A DNA stretch of 64,000 bases from Rhodococcus sp. 14-1411-2a (GTDB taxonomy: Bacteria > Actinomycetota > Actinomycetes > Mycobacteriales > Mycobacteriaceae), in NCBI RefSeq assembly GCF_002259485.1, contig NZ_NPGA01000005.1, forward strand, positions 62,001 through 126,000, read 5' to 3'. The notes under the pieces were generated by a model. It was not told the origin of the DNA. It saw nothing but the letters and a program-made list of their open reading frames with translations, and did no database searches. This document shows positions 44,012 to 52,376 of this stretch, piece by piece. Position numbers and translations under genes: made by a program. Each line of letters starts with the position of its first letter. Within the stretch, counting starts at the first letter, position 1.

Positions 44012-44045
44012 CAGGCCGCTGGGAGTACCACATCGCAACGCCGAC

Positions 44046-44079
44046 GTGGTGTCAGGATCGCAATGGATCCTGACACCAC
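44046..44079. terminator. Bidirectional hairpin between convergent genes
   Basis: GTGGTGTCAGGATC and its exact complement form a 14-base-pair stem with a 6-base loop (GCAATG). It sits between the stop of the methyltransferase (+) and the stop of the acyl-CoA dehydrogenase (-). There is no T run, as is common for actinobacterial terminators. Confidence 0.75.
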
Positions 44080-44092
44080 TGCCTCCGTCGAC

Positions 44093-45358
44093 CTAGGCGT
44101 ACTCGGGTACCGACAGTCGATTCTCCGCTGCAGCGAGTGAATCGAATCCGTCTGCCCTGAGCAGATTGTGGACGTTGCGCCGTCGGACCCCCATGTTGCC
44201 GCCGTCGTAGACCGGGAAGCACAGGACGTCTTCCATGATCGCCGCGATCGGTGTCAGGTTCGTGTACGCATCGACACCGACGAGACGCATGGCGTCGTAC
44301 ACGACCTGCACGGCCGTCTCTGACGCGAAAATTTTTGCCTCGTTGGTCAATTCGCGATCGCGTCCGCCGGTACGGTCGAAATGGTCCGCAGCCTTCCACG
44401 CGAAACAGCGGACCGCCTCGATGCGAGTCTTGATGTCCACCAACATGTATCCGGCATTCTGATACTCGATGACGGGTACCGGACCGGAGCGGTGGTCGGT
44501 CTTGGCGAAGTGCAAAGAGTAGTCGAATGCAGCTCGCATCCTGCCCACGCACGCGGCAGCGATGGACGAGCAGGTCCAGGAGAAGGCAGTGGCAACGATA
44601 TCCAACCCGTCGCCCGGCTTGCCGACGATGTTGCCGACCGGCACCCGCACGTCGCGGAATTCCACCCGCGGCGAATTGGTGGCACGATGTCCGATGGTGT
44701 CGATCATGTCGGTGATCTCCACCCCGGGCGTTCCCTTCTCCACGACGATGACGGCGAGCGACTCCGACGGCGGCAGTGCAGGATCGGTACGGCAGACCAC
44801 ACTGATCAGGTCGGCACCCTGACCGTCCCAGCCCGAGGCATTGGTGGTGTAGTGCTTGGCACCGTTGATGACCCACTCGTCGCCCTCGCGACGCGCGAAG
44901 GTCCGAATTCCGACGGTAGGGTCTTCCGAGTCGTAATTGGCCCCGCCGGTGACTTCCGTGTAGGCGATCGCAGCCAATCTGGGTTCGCCGTCGCAGAACA
45001 ACGGGAGCCAGCGGTTCTTCTGCTCCTCGGTACCGAAGTTGATGATCGGGTTGAGTCCCAATCCCGTGCCCAGCAATGCCGTCGGAGTGTTGATGTCGAC
45101 CCGAGCGAGTTCCTCGGCCGCGAGCGCGAAGGTGAGATTGTCGAAGTACGCGCCGCCGTATTGATCGGGGACCAGTCCCTTGACGAATCCGAGACCGGCC
45201 AGCTGCTTGTAGACCGGGTGCAACGCGTAGAAGCGATCCTCGGGGCGCGGTATGGAGGAAATAGCGGGCGCTACTTCGCTCAGAATGTCGTCCGCCACTT
45301 GCCGCGCCTGCATGCGCACTGCCATCTGCTCGGGGCTGAGCTCGAAACTCAGGGTCAT
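44093..45358 (-). CDS. Acyl-CoA dehydrogenase family protein
   Basis: 421 residues. The flavin region reads IAYTEVTGGANYDSED rather than the usual EPGAGSD, followed by VINGAKHYTTNASGWDGQG; the C-terminus has DGGNMGVRRRNVHNLL in place of the GG-hQI motif. It therefore belongs to a divergent branch that also contains flavin oxidases and monooxygenase-like members. I chose the ATG at 45358, preceded by GAGGAG. It follows an AraC regulator in the same direction after 152 bases. Substrate unknown. Confidence 0.82.
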   Translation of the reverse strand: MTLSFELSPEQMAVRMQARQVADDILSEVAPAISSIPRPEDRFYALHPVYKQLAGLGFVKGLVPDQYGGAYFDNLTFALAAEELARVDINTPTALLGTGLGLNPIINFGTEEQKNRWLPLFCDGEPRLAAIAYTEVTGGANYDSEDPTVGIRTFARREGDEWVINGAKHYTTNASGWDGQGADLISVVCRTDPALPPSESLAVIVVEKGTPGVEITDMIDTIGHRATNSPRVEFRDVRVPVGNIVGKPGDGLDIVATAFSWTCSSIAAACVGRMRAAFDYSLHFAKTDHRSGPVPVIEYQNAGYMLVDIKTRIEAVRCFAWKAADHFDRTGGRDRELTNEAKIFASETAVQVVYDAMRLVGVDAYTNLTPIAAIMEDVLCFPVYDGGNMGVRRRNVHNLLRADGFDSLAAAENRLSVPEYA

Positions 45359-45510
45359 GTGAGACTCCTCGATGTCTGTCCTGGTGGGGGGGTGAAGAAC
45401 GGAATCGGGCGACGCTGCCCTACCCACCATGTTTCACGGCCCGACGCATCCCGGTCTTGTACCGGACTGCGCCGTCATCGGTACCGTTCTGCACTGTCGA
45501 ACAGAAAGAT

Positions 45511-46524
45511 TCACCCCTGCGCCGACTGCGGCACTTCCCCTGTCTGCACCGAGTTGCGGTATTCGACCGGACTGCATCCGAAGCGCGATCGAAAGGTCTT
45601 GGCCAGATGCGCCGAATCCGAGAATCCCCACGCTGCCGCTATCGTTCCGATCGATCGAGTGTCCCGAGAATCAGCGAGCTCACGCCGACACGCTTCGACG
45701 CGATGCTCACGGACGACGGCACCGAACGTGGTTCCCGTCCTCTCGAAGAGGGCATGGAGCGTGCGTACCGATACCCCGACATGGCGGGCCGCATCGGTGG
45801 CGGGAACTCGGCCGAATGCAAGCCTGGAGTCGATGTACCGAACTGCGGAGACCCGAAGTGCTTCGTCGGTGTCCAACGAGCATCCGGTGTCCCGTTGCGT
45901 CCCTCCCAGTACGGCACGCAGCAGATCGACATGGGCCGCTCCGATCATCTGCCGCTCGGCGGTCTGCAGCGTTGAATCGGTCCGCCAGGTCTCCACCATC
46001 AACGAGCTGAGCAGCCGAGCAGAACCCGACGAGCTCGAGAAACGCCGCGCAGTCGTCGCTGCCGACGGGCCGACCACATCTGCCAGCAGAGGGCGCGGCA
46101 GTCGGAAGGACAGCACTCGCCACAGTTCGTCGTTGCCGGGCTCGACGAACTCCAGCCGGTACGGGCGAGTCGAGTCGACGACGGCGAACTCACCTCGGGA
46201 GACCGTGCACTGCCGCCCGTCCTGAGTGGTCGTACAGTGCCCGTCCAGTTGCAGATTGACGAAGACGACGTCCTCGTCCGCGCGGGCGACCTCGCGCTTT
46301 CCATGATCGATTCGCTGTGTGCAGGAGGCGATCTCCGCTGCGTTGCCACCCCCGATCGCCGCGGAGCGCACCCATCCGGGAAGTCCTGAACGTGACGAAC
46401 TGTGTTCGACGTGGTCCCGGGATCGCCACGGTGCCAGCGGCGTGAATGCCTGGCAGAGAACATCGGCCCAATAGCTCATCTGATCGGCCGGGCCGAGTCC
46501 CCTCGTTGTCCAAAATGACGTCAT
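45511..46524 (-). CDS. AraC-family transcriptional regulator 1
   Basis: 337 residues. The N-terminal part (DVVFVNLQLDGHCTTTQDG, RGEFAVVDSTRPY) is the ligand-sensing domain of the FeaR/AraC-binding-2 type. The C-terminal two helix-turn-helix segments are VPATDAARHVGVSVRTLHAL and IGTIAAAWGFSDSAHLAKTF. ATG at 46524; the frame further upstream is not conserved. It probably controls the acyl-CoA dehydrogenase downstream and itself. Its promoter contains three copies of a GAGTGCA half-site. Same architecture as the regulator at 50015-51022. Confidence 0.88.
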   Translation of the reverse strand: MTSFWTTRGLGPADQMSYWADVLCQAFTPLAPWRSRDHVEHSSSRSGLPGWVRSAAIGGGNAAEIASCTQRIDHGKREVARADEDVVFVNLQLDGHCTTTQDGRQCTVSRGEFAVVDSTRPYRLEFVEPGNDELWRVLSFRLPRPLLADVVGPSAATTARRFSSSSGSARLLSSLMVETWRTDSTLQTAERQMIGAAHVDLLRAVLGGTQRDTGCSLDTDEALRVSAVRYIDSRLAFGRVPATDAARHVGVSVRTLHALFERTGTTFGAVVREHRVEACRRELADSRDTRSIGTIAAAWGFSDSAHLAKTFRSRFGCSPVEYRNSVQTGEVPQSAQG

Positions 46525-46656
46525 GTTGCACTCCGCGATAGATTCGAGTGCACACACGGTAGGCCTTGGGCGTAAGTCATCCGAGGCATTCGCGTTACGA
46601 AATGTGTGCACTCTCCTCACGCCGGCGGGCTGGGCGCGGAGAGGTTCGCAGCGCTT
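46525..46656. promoter_or_regulatory. AraC regulator 1 promoter with inverted repeats
   Basis: GAGTGCACACA at 46546-46556 and its exact complement TGTGTGCACTC at 46603-46613 are separated by 46 bases. A third half-site, TGCACTC at 46527-46533, sits beside the start codon and makes a second, 12-base-spaced inverted repeat with the first. The layout suits autoregulation by a dimer, with looping. Confidence 0.55.
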
Positions 46657-47919
46657 TCAGATGCAGGTACCTCGCCGCGTCGACGCGGCCGAGCCGAGCA
46701 TCCAGGCGGGGTACTCACCCGGCGGACCCAGGCCGCCGTCGGAGGGCGGAATCACGATCAGAGAGTTGGCATGGGCCAGCGCACCGACCGAGTGCGATCG
46801 AATGATCGTGGCGTCGTCACCGTCGACGACGCCCAGCATCACCCGGGGTATCGCCGAGGCAGGAGGCGTATGCCCCTGCGCCCTGACCGTTCTCATCTTT
46901 CTTTCCGCCTGCGGGTTTCGCAGTGCCGCAACGACCACCGGCCGGACGAACAGTTCGTAGGAGATCAATGCGCTGACCGGATTTCCCGGCAGGCACAGGA
47001 TCGGAGTTCCGCCGAACCGACCGCACGCCTGCGGCTTTCCCGGCCTGACTGCGACAGAGACGAAGTCGACCTCCTGATCCGCGAGTGCCAGCCGAACCAC
47101 TTCCTCGGTACCGGCGCTGATGCCACCGGTCGTGACGATGACGTCCGCAGCGTCGGCGCACCGGGCGAGTGCCGCCCGGCATGCGTCCACGTCATCGGCC
47201 ACAGCCGGTTCGAGGTGCACGTCGGCACCGCACCGGATGAGATCGGCGACGATCATCGCGGCGTTGGAATCGTGACACTCACCGTTCGCGAGTTCGGTCC
47301 CGACGCCGCGGATCTCCGATCCCGTCGAGAGCACAGCGACGATCAGAGACGATTCGACCCGAACGTGGGTGCGGCCGAGAGCGGCGAACAGGCCGACCTG
47401 TGCGGGGGTGACCATTGTCCCTGCCCCGACAGCGATGTCACCGACCTCCAGATCCGACGCCCGGGCGCGAATGTTGCTCTTGGAATCGAGCGAGCGGACG
47501 GTGACCTCGGCCGAACCGAACGACTCGGCGAATCCGCTGGTTCTCTCGACCGGGATCACCAGATCTGCACCGAACGGCACCACGGCCCCGGTCATGATCT
47601 GGACGCACTGCCCCGGCGACACGTGCAGCGGCACCGGTTGTCTGCCTGCGACACTGCGAGCGGAGACGAGCAACCGAACGGGCGCACCGCCCGCACCGTC
47701 CACATCGGCAGCGCGGACGGCGAATCCGTCGACCGCCGAGTTGTCGAACGCCGGCAACGCGTGGTCGGCAACGATGTCCTCGGCCAACACTCGTCCCACG
47801 GCACTGTGGATCGGCACCGAGCGAACGCGTGGCGACACGCCCAGTTCGTCTATCGCGCAACGATGTTGGTCCACCGTTCGGAGAGGAGCTGGGATACTGC
47901 CGACTGTCGTCGACATCAT
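46657..47919 (-). CDS. moeA: Molybdopterin molybdenumtransferase
   Basis: 420 residues. MoeA inserts molybdate into adenylated molybdopterin. Domain marks are AVGRVLAEDIVADHALPAFD with DNSAVDGFAVRA, QIMTGAVVPFGADLVIPVE and the MoCF-fold SLIVAVLSTGSEIRG, TTGGISAGTEE and LPGNPVSALI. The ATG overlaps the moaD stop. Last gene of moaE-moaA-moaD-moeA, the cofactor supply for the molybdoenzyme encoded just beyond the divergent regulator. Confidence 0.95.
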   Translation of the reverse strand: MMSTTVGSIPAPLRTVDQHRCAIDELGVSPRVRSVPIHSAVGRVLAEDIVADHALPAFDNSAVDGFAVRAADVDGAGGAPVRLLVSARSVAGRQPVPLHVSPGQCVQIMTGAVVPFGADLVIPVERTSGFAESFGSAEVTVRSLDSKSNIRARASDLEVGDIAVGAGTMVTPAQVGLFAALGRTHVRVESSLIVAVLSTGSEIRGVGTELANGECHDSNAAMIVADLIRCGADVHLEPAVADDVDACRAALARCADAADVIVTTGGISAGTEEVVRLALADQEVDFVSVAVRPGKPQACGRFGGTPILCLPGNPVSALISYELFVRPVVVAALRNPQAERKMRTVRAQGHTPPASAIPRVMLGVVDGDDATIIRSHSVGALAHANSLIVIPPSDGGLGPPGEYPAWMLGSAASTRRGTCI

Positions 47920-48158
47920 CCGCCGGAAATCGGGGGCAGCACTGCGATCTCGTCGGTGTCCGAGCAGGGCGAATCCTCGGTACGACCCAGCGAACGTCCG
48001 TTGATCCAGATCCTGGACACAGCAAGCACATCCGCGAAGGGCGCGCCGTACCGCTCGATCGCGGAATCGAGTACCCTACGGACCGTAGACCCCGGAATGT
48101 CTTGCGACGCCTCACCGGCGACCTGACGGGCCGCCGCGAACATCAGGACTTCGGCCAT
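47916..48158 (-). CDS. moaD: Molybdopterin synthase sulfur-carrier subunit
   Basis: 80 residues of the ubiquitin-like beta-grasp fold ending in the required Gly-Gly (VLPPISGG), whose C-terminus becomes a thiocarboxylate that donates sulfur to precursor Z. It works with MoaE, encoded two genes upstream. The 17-base gap after moaA and the 4-base overlap with moeA place it in the operon. Confidence 0.93.
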   Translation of the reverse strand: MAEVLMFAAARQVAGEASQDIPGSTVRRVLDSAIERYGAPFADVLAVSRIWINGRSLGRTEDSPCSDTDEIAVLPPISGG

Positions 48159-48176
48159 GGACCTCTCACTCTCCGA

Positions 48177-49202
48177 TCATCCACCGATGTAGGACATTTC
48201 GATGCGGTCGCGCACTGCACCGTCATTCGTTCCTGCTCGCAGCTCCGAGTATCGATCGTCTCGGCGCAGCCACAGCGCCGACAAGCGCGCCACGAGGTCG
48301 CCCTGCGAGGCTCCCGATCGCAGCAGGGCCCGCAGATCGGTTCCCGTCGAAGAGAACAGACAGGTGAACACCTTGCCATCAGCGGACAAGCGGGCACGGG
48401 TGCAGGCTCCGCAAAAGGGTTCCGATACCGAACCGATCACACCGATTTCTCCGCCGCCGTCGAGGTAGCGATACCGCACCGCCACCTCACCGTCGTAGTC
48501 CGCGTCGACTCTCTCCAATGGGTGGTTCCGTCCGATCGTGTCGACGATCGATTCGACGTCGACGACCTGGGCCAGCTCCCATCTGTTGGTCGCGCCTACA
48601 TCCATGTATTCGATGAAGCGCACCACGATGTCGGTGCCTCGGAACCGTTCGGCAACGGCCAGTATCGATCCGTCGTTCACCCCTCGACGCACCACGACGT
48701 TGACCTTGACCGGCGACATCCCGGCCCGCACAGCCGCGTCGATGCCGTCGAGCACGGTCTGCACGGGCACGCGCGTATCGCTCATCCGAGCGAAGGTGTC
48801 CGGATCCGTGGAATCGAGGCTGACGGTGACACGGCGCAACCCGGCCGCCACCAGTTCTTCGGCATGCGCAGCGAGCAGTGAACCGTTGGTGGTCATCGCC
48901 AGATCGATGTCCTCGATCGAACTCAATCGCTCTATCAGCGTGGTGATTCCGGCGCGTAGCAGCGGTTCACCGCCGGTGAGACGTACCTTGCGGATTCCGA
49001 TGGTCGCCGCCGCTCGAGCGACTCTGTCGATCTCCTCGAAGGACAACAATCTGCTCGCGTTCAGGAACGAATGATCGGGGCCGAATTCGGCACGGGGCAT
49101 GCAGTACACGCAGCGAAAGTTGCACCGATCGGTGACCGAGATCCGTAGATCGCGAAGGACTCGCCCGCGAGTATCGCGAATGCCAATATCGAGGCCGCTC
49201 AC
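48177..49202 (-). CDS. moaA: GTP 3',8-cyclase
   Basis: 341 residues, radical-SAM. The N-terminal cluster is CNFRCVYCMP and the C-terminal one is CGACTRARLS followed by a later Cys (KVFTCLF). LTGGEPLLR and MTTNGSLLA are typical. It converts GTP to the 3',8-cyclo intermediate. The C-terminus ends MSYIGG, the conserved Gly-Gly tail. GTG start at 49202 overlaps the moaE stop; the longer frame upstream is a shadow. No moaC is visible in the window, so it must lie elsewhere. Confidence 0.95.
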   Translation of the reverse strand: MSGLDIGIRDTRGRVLRDLRISVTDRCNFRCVYCMPRAEFGPDHSFLNASRLLSFEEIDRVARAAATIGIRKVRLTGGEPLLRAGITTLIERLSSIEDIDLAMTTNGSLLAAHAEELVAAGLRRVTVSLDSTDPDTFARMSDTRVPVQTVLDGIDAAVRAGMSPVKVNVVVRRGVNDGSILAVAERFRGTDIVVRFIEYMDVGATNRWELAQVVDVESIVDTIGRNHPLERVDADYDGEVAVRYRYLDGGGEIGVIGSVSEPFCGACTRARLSADGKVFTCLFSSTGTDLRALLRSGASQGDLVARLSALWLRRDDRYSELRAGTNDGAVRDRIEMSYIGG

Positions 49203-49765
49203 GAGCAACGTCCGTACGTCGCGGGCAGCCAGTGCGAGGCCGCTCGCTCGACGCCCTCGATCTGCATTCCGGTCTCGACCCAATCGCTGATTCCGGCCCG
49301 CTGTTCGAGCTTCCACACCGGTACGCAGGCTTTGAGAACGTCGATGCAGAACTGAGCCGCCAGAAATGCGTCGACGCGATGGCCCGAGGACACGCAGACG
49401 AGCACACTGGCTGCACCGAGTGGAACCGATCCGACTCTGTGCAGCAACGCGATACGTCCGATTCCGGGAAATCGGTCTCGCGCGGCGTCCGCGATCTCGA
49501 ACAGTCGCACTCGCGCCACCGATTCGTAGGCCTGGTAGTCGATCGACACGACACCATCGGCGGCGCGACCCGCGCCGTCCGTCGAATACTCACGAACCAC
49601 CCCGGTGAAGGTCACGACGGCCCCGCACTGCGGCAGCGTCGCCCAGTCGATCATCGCCTCGACCGACAGAACATCGGCCACCACGGCGACACACGTATCG
49701 GTCGCGCGCGGTTCGTGGTCCGTTGGATTCACTTCCACCGTCCGGACAGTGTCGACTTCGCCCAC
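49199..49765 (-). CDS. moaE: Molybdopterin synthase catalytic subunit
   Basis: 188 residues, longer than the usual 140 to 150 because of a roughly 25-residue N-terminal extension. CGAVVTFTGVVREYSTDG, DYQAYESVA and HRVGSVPLGAASVLV are the MoaE core, and CIDVLKACVPVWKLEQ holds the catalytic Lys. It pairs with MoaD to convert precursor Z to molybdopterin. GTG start with AAAGGGG upstream. First gene of the operon, 249 bases from a divergent AraC gene. Confidence 0.93.
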   Translation of the reverse strand: MGEVDTVRTVEVNPTDHEPRATDTCVAVVADVLSVEAMIDWATLPQCGAVVTFTGVVREYSTDGAGRAADGVVSIDYQAYESVARVRLFEIADAARDRFPGIGRIALLHRVGSVPLGAASVLVCVSSGHRVDAFLAAQFCIDVLKACVPVWKLEQRAGISDWVETGMQIEGVERAASHWLPATYGRCS

Positions 49766-50014
49766 GGCACACCCCTTTCACCTCATGTGCACCAAGGATT
49801 GCCGAGCCGGGTGATCCGCAGTTGACCGTCAGTGACGGCTAGTTGATCCGCAGAGACCACACTGCGTCGTTGTCGCAGGACTTTCCGGCAATGTTACGAA
49901 CAGCCAATCGAGCCGAAACATTGCGCGTTAACCTCGAACGAAGCCCCTGCATCGCAGTGATCGCCATGATCACGACGAGTCGGTCACGGCGGGCTCTTAC
50001 GACAAGGGGTTCTC
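49766..50014. promoter_or_regulatory. Divergent promoter region of moaE and AraC regulator 2
   Basis: TGATCCGCAG occurs as a direct repeat at 49812-49821 and 49844-49853, 32 bases apart (three helical turns), with the palindrome CCGTCAGTGACGG at 49826-49838 between them. Each copy is followed by a GACC. GTGATC and GATCAC at 49957-49973 form another short inverted repeat nearer the regulator. Direct repeats spaced by whole turns are the classic AraC-type binding arrangement. Confidence 0.58.
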
Positions 50015-51022
50015 ATGCTCTCCAGATCCGGATTCTCCGTCCCGGCCCGGACGACCAGCCGCGGGGACTGGTGCGACATGTTGAACGAACACTTCGTCGC
50101 ACTCGATGTCGCCGACGTGGCCGACAGCAGATTTACCGGCGCGGTTCGATCGATGTCGCTTGCGCACCTGCAGGTTTCGAGCGTCCGGTCCACCTCGCAG
50201 CACATCGCTCGTACCGACTCACTGATCGACAAGGACCGTATCGAGTACGTGCAGATCGGGATGATCCGTCGGGGCCGCGCGATCGTGGTGCAGGACGGCC
50301 GTGAATGCACGCTGACGCGGGGCGACTTCGCCATCTACGACACCTCGCGCCCGTTCGACTGGATCATCGACGGCCATCCCGACGACGACCAATGGGAGCT
50401 CGAGGTCTTCACCTGGCCCCGCCACATGCTTCGGCTCGATGCGCGCGAATCCAGTGACATGACAGCAATGGCATTCGATGGATCTGCCGGATTCAGTGGG
50501 CTCCTCGGGCGGTTTCTGCACGATCTGAGTTCGACGCGCTCGTCGTTGGACATCACCGGAGCGCAGGCCATAGCCGACGAGGTCGGAGATCTGGTCAGCG
50601 TGATCGCCCGCAACACCACCACCAGCCCGACGATCGACTCCCCTACCGCAGCACTCGTGCGGTCCGCTCAGCGGTACATCGACGATCATCTCGCGGACCC
50701 CGAGCTTTCGCCCGGCGCGGTCGCGGCGGCGATGCTCGTCTCGACCCGCCAACTCCACCGCGTCTTCGCCGCCAGTGGCACGACGGTGGCCCGCAGCATC
50801 CGCGTCAAGCGACTCGAGCGGTGCCGTCGTGAGATCATCGCCAGCGTTTCGGCCGACCGTTCCCTCGGACAGATCAGTCGACGGTGGGGATTTGCGGACC
50901 TTGCCGTGTTCAGCCGCGCATTCCGTGAGCAGTACGGCATGAGCCCGCGCCATTACCGCTCCGCTGCGTCCGCCCACTCCGACGATCCACGAGCGTTCAC
51001 CCGGTCGATGCGACCGAACTGA
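50015..51022 (+). CDS. AraC-family transcriptional regulator 2
   Basis: 335 residues. The sensory domain has IEYVQIGMIRRGRAIVVQDG and TRGDFAIYDTSRPFDW. The C-terminal DNA-binding pair is LSPGAVAAAMLVSTRQLHR and LGQISRRWGFADLAVFSRAF, closing with YGMSPRHYR. It is divergent from the molybdenum-cofactor operon and converges on the ferredoxin reductase gene, so it probably controls the cofactor genes, the molybdoenzyme operon or both. The effector is unknown. Confidence 0.88.
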   Translation: MLSRSGFSVPARTTSRGDWCDMLNEHFVALDVADVADSRFTGAVRSMSLAHLQVSSVRSTSQHIARTDSLIDKDRIEYVQIGMIRRGRAIVVQDGRECTLTRGDFAIYDTSRPFDWIIDGHPDDDQWELEVFTWPRHMLRLDARESSDMTAMAFDGSAGFSGLLGRFLHDLSSTRSSLDITGAQAIADEVGDLVSVIARNTTTSPTIDSPTAALVRSAQRYIDDHLADPELSPGAVAAAMLVSTRQLHRVFAASGTTVARSIRVKRLERCRREIIASVSADRSLGQISRRWGFADLAVFSRAFREQYGMSPRHYRSAASAHSDDPRAFTRSMRPN

Positions 51023-51041
51023 ACCGTACGGCCCGCTGGGG

Positions 51042-52031
51042 TCAGTGGATCGAGTCGCTCGAGTGGCCCGGCACGATCGGTGCCGAGCCGTCCACCAGTG
51101 GAGCGATGTGATTGACCGCGGTGGCCGCCTCTGCGAAGCCGACCGCGATCAACTTGACCTTGTCTTCGTGTCCGGCAACGTCACCCACCGCGAACACTCG
51201 CCTCCGGTTGGTGCGCATCGTTCGGTCGACGGCGATATCGCGCTGGTACTTGTCCAACCCCCACGTTGCGATGGGACCGAGTGCTGCCTTGAATCCCAGT
51301 GCGGCAACAACACTCGACACCGTCAGCTGCCTCCGCTCGATTCCGGCACCGTCGACGATCGTCACCGATTCGACGGTGTCCTCGCCTGCGATCTCCTCGA
51401 CCTCGAACGGAGTGAAAACATCGACACTCGACCGCTCGAGCAGACCCAGACTGTGCGCGTGAGCTCGAAAGTCGTTGCGCCGGTGCACCAGCACGACCGA
51501 TTTCGCGATCGGTTCCAGGCTCAGCGCCCAGTCCACCGCCGAATCACCGCCGCCCACGATCATCACGTGTTCGCCGGCCAGATCGTTCAGCCTGGGCACG
51601 AAATACCGCAACCCGCGGTCGTGGAACTCGGACCCGGTTGGCAGCGGCCTCGGCGTGAACTTCCCGATGCCCGCTGCCACCAGAACGGCCTTCGCGACGA
51701 CGGTGGCACCCCTGTCGGTCGTGATGCGGACGGAGTCCTCGAACTCCTCGAATTCGGTCGCGACGTGTCCCACCAGATACGTCGGATCCGCCTGCTCGGC
51801 TTGCTCGACCAGTGCGTCGACCAGATGTTGGGCCTTGATCGCAGGGAAGCCCGCGACGTCGAAAATCTTCTTCTCCGGGTACAGCGCGGCCAGTTGACCG
51901 CCGGGGTGCGGCAAGGCATCGATGACGGTCACCGTCAGTCCGCGAAAGCCCGCGTAGTAGGCACCGTAGAGCCCTGCCGGGCCGGCGCCGACGATGATCA
52001 GGTCACACTCGGAAACCGTTGCACCACTCAC
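51042..52031 (-). CDS. Ferredoxin-NADP reductase, thioredoxin-reductase-like
   Basis: 329 residues. [17 protein letters not shown] binds [19 protein letters not shown] binds NADP, and VFAVGDVAG is the late FAD motif. It lacks the CxxC redox pair of thioredoxin reductases, which marks the FNR type. The ATG overlaps the ferredoxin stop. It likely passes electrons between the 7Fe ferredoxin and NADP for the molybdoenzyme at 52377-54554. Confidence 0.92.
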   Translation of the reverse strand: MSGATVSECDLIIVGAGPAGLYGAYYAGFRGLTVTVIDALPHPGGQLAALYPEKKIFDVAGFPAIKAQHLVDALVEQAEQADPTYLVGHVATEFEEFEDSVRITTDRGATVVAKAVLVAAGIGKFTPRPLPTGSEFHDRGLRYFVPRLNDLAGEHVMIVGGGDSAVDWALSLEPIAKSVVLVHRRNDFRAHAHSLGLLERSSVDVFTPFEVEEIAGEDTVESVTIVDGAGIERRQLTVSSVVAALGFKAALGPIATWGLDKYQRDIAVDRTMRTNRRRVFAVGDVAGHEDKVKLIAVGFAEAATAVNHIAPLVDGSAPIVPGHSSDSIH

Positions 52032-52342
52032 TTCTTCGCCACTTCGTCGATCGTCGGATGGTCGTGGCCGACCGGGCCGAGGTCCTCCGCCCCTCCCGAC
52101 GCGTCGGCGTCCTCACAGAATTCGACTGCGATGTCGACGAACCGCTTCTGCTCGTCCGGAATCTTGTGTTCCCAGAAGATGGCGTCGTTGGGGCAGGCGG
52201 GCATGCACTTTCCGCAGTCGACGCACTCGTCGGGGTTGATGTACATCATCCGAGCGCCCTCGTAGATGCAGTCGACGGGGCACTCCTCGGTGCATGCCTT
52301 GTCGAGTAGGTCGATGCACGCTTCGGTGACGACGTAGGCCAT
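52028..52342 (-). CDS. fdxA: 7Fe ferredoxin
   Basis: 104 residues. The first cluster ligands are in [17 protein letters not shown] (a 3Fe-4S pattern) and the second in [17 protein letters not shown] (4Fe-4S). Small, acidic, soluble electron carrier. AAAAGGA precedes the ATG. It lies between the molybdoenzyme gene (34-base gap) and the reductase gene (4-base overlap), so the three make one electron-transfer operon. Confidence 0.95.
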   Translation of the reverse strand: MAYVVTEACIDLLDKACTEECPVDCIYEGARMMYINPDECVDCGKCMPACPNDAIFWEHKIPDEQKRFVDIAVEFCEDADASGGAEDLGPVGHDHPTIDEVAKK

Positions 52343-52376
52343 GGCGAAATCCTTTTGTTCGTAGTAGTGATGACGA

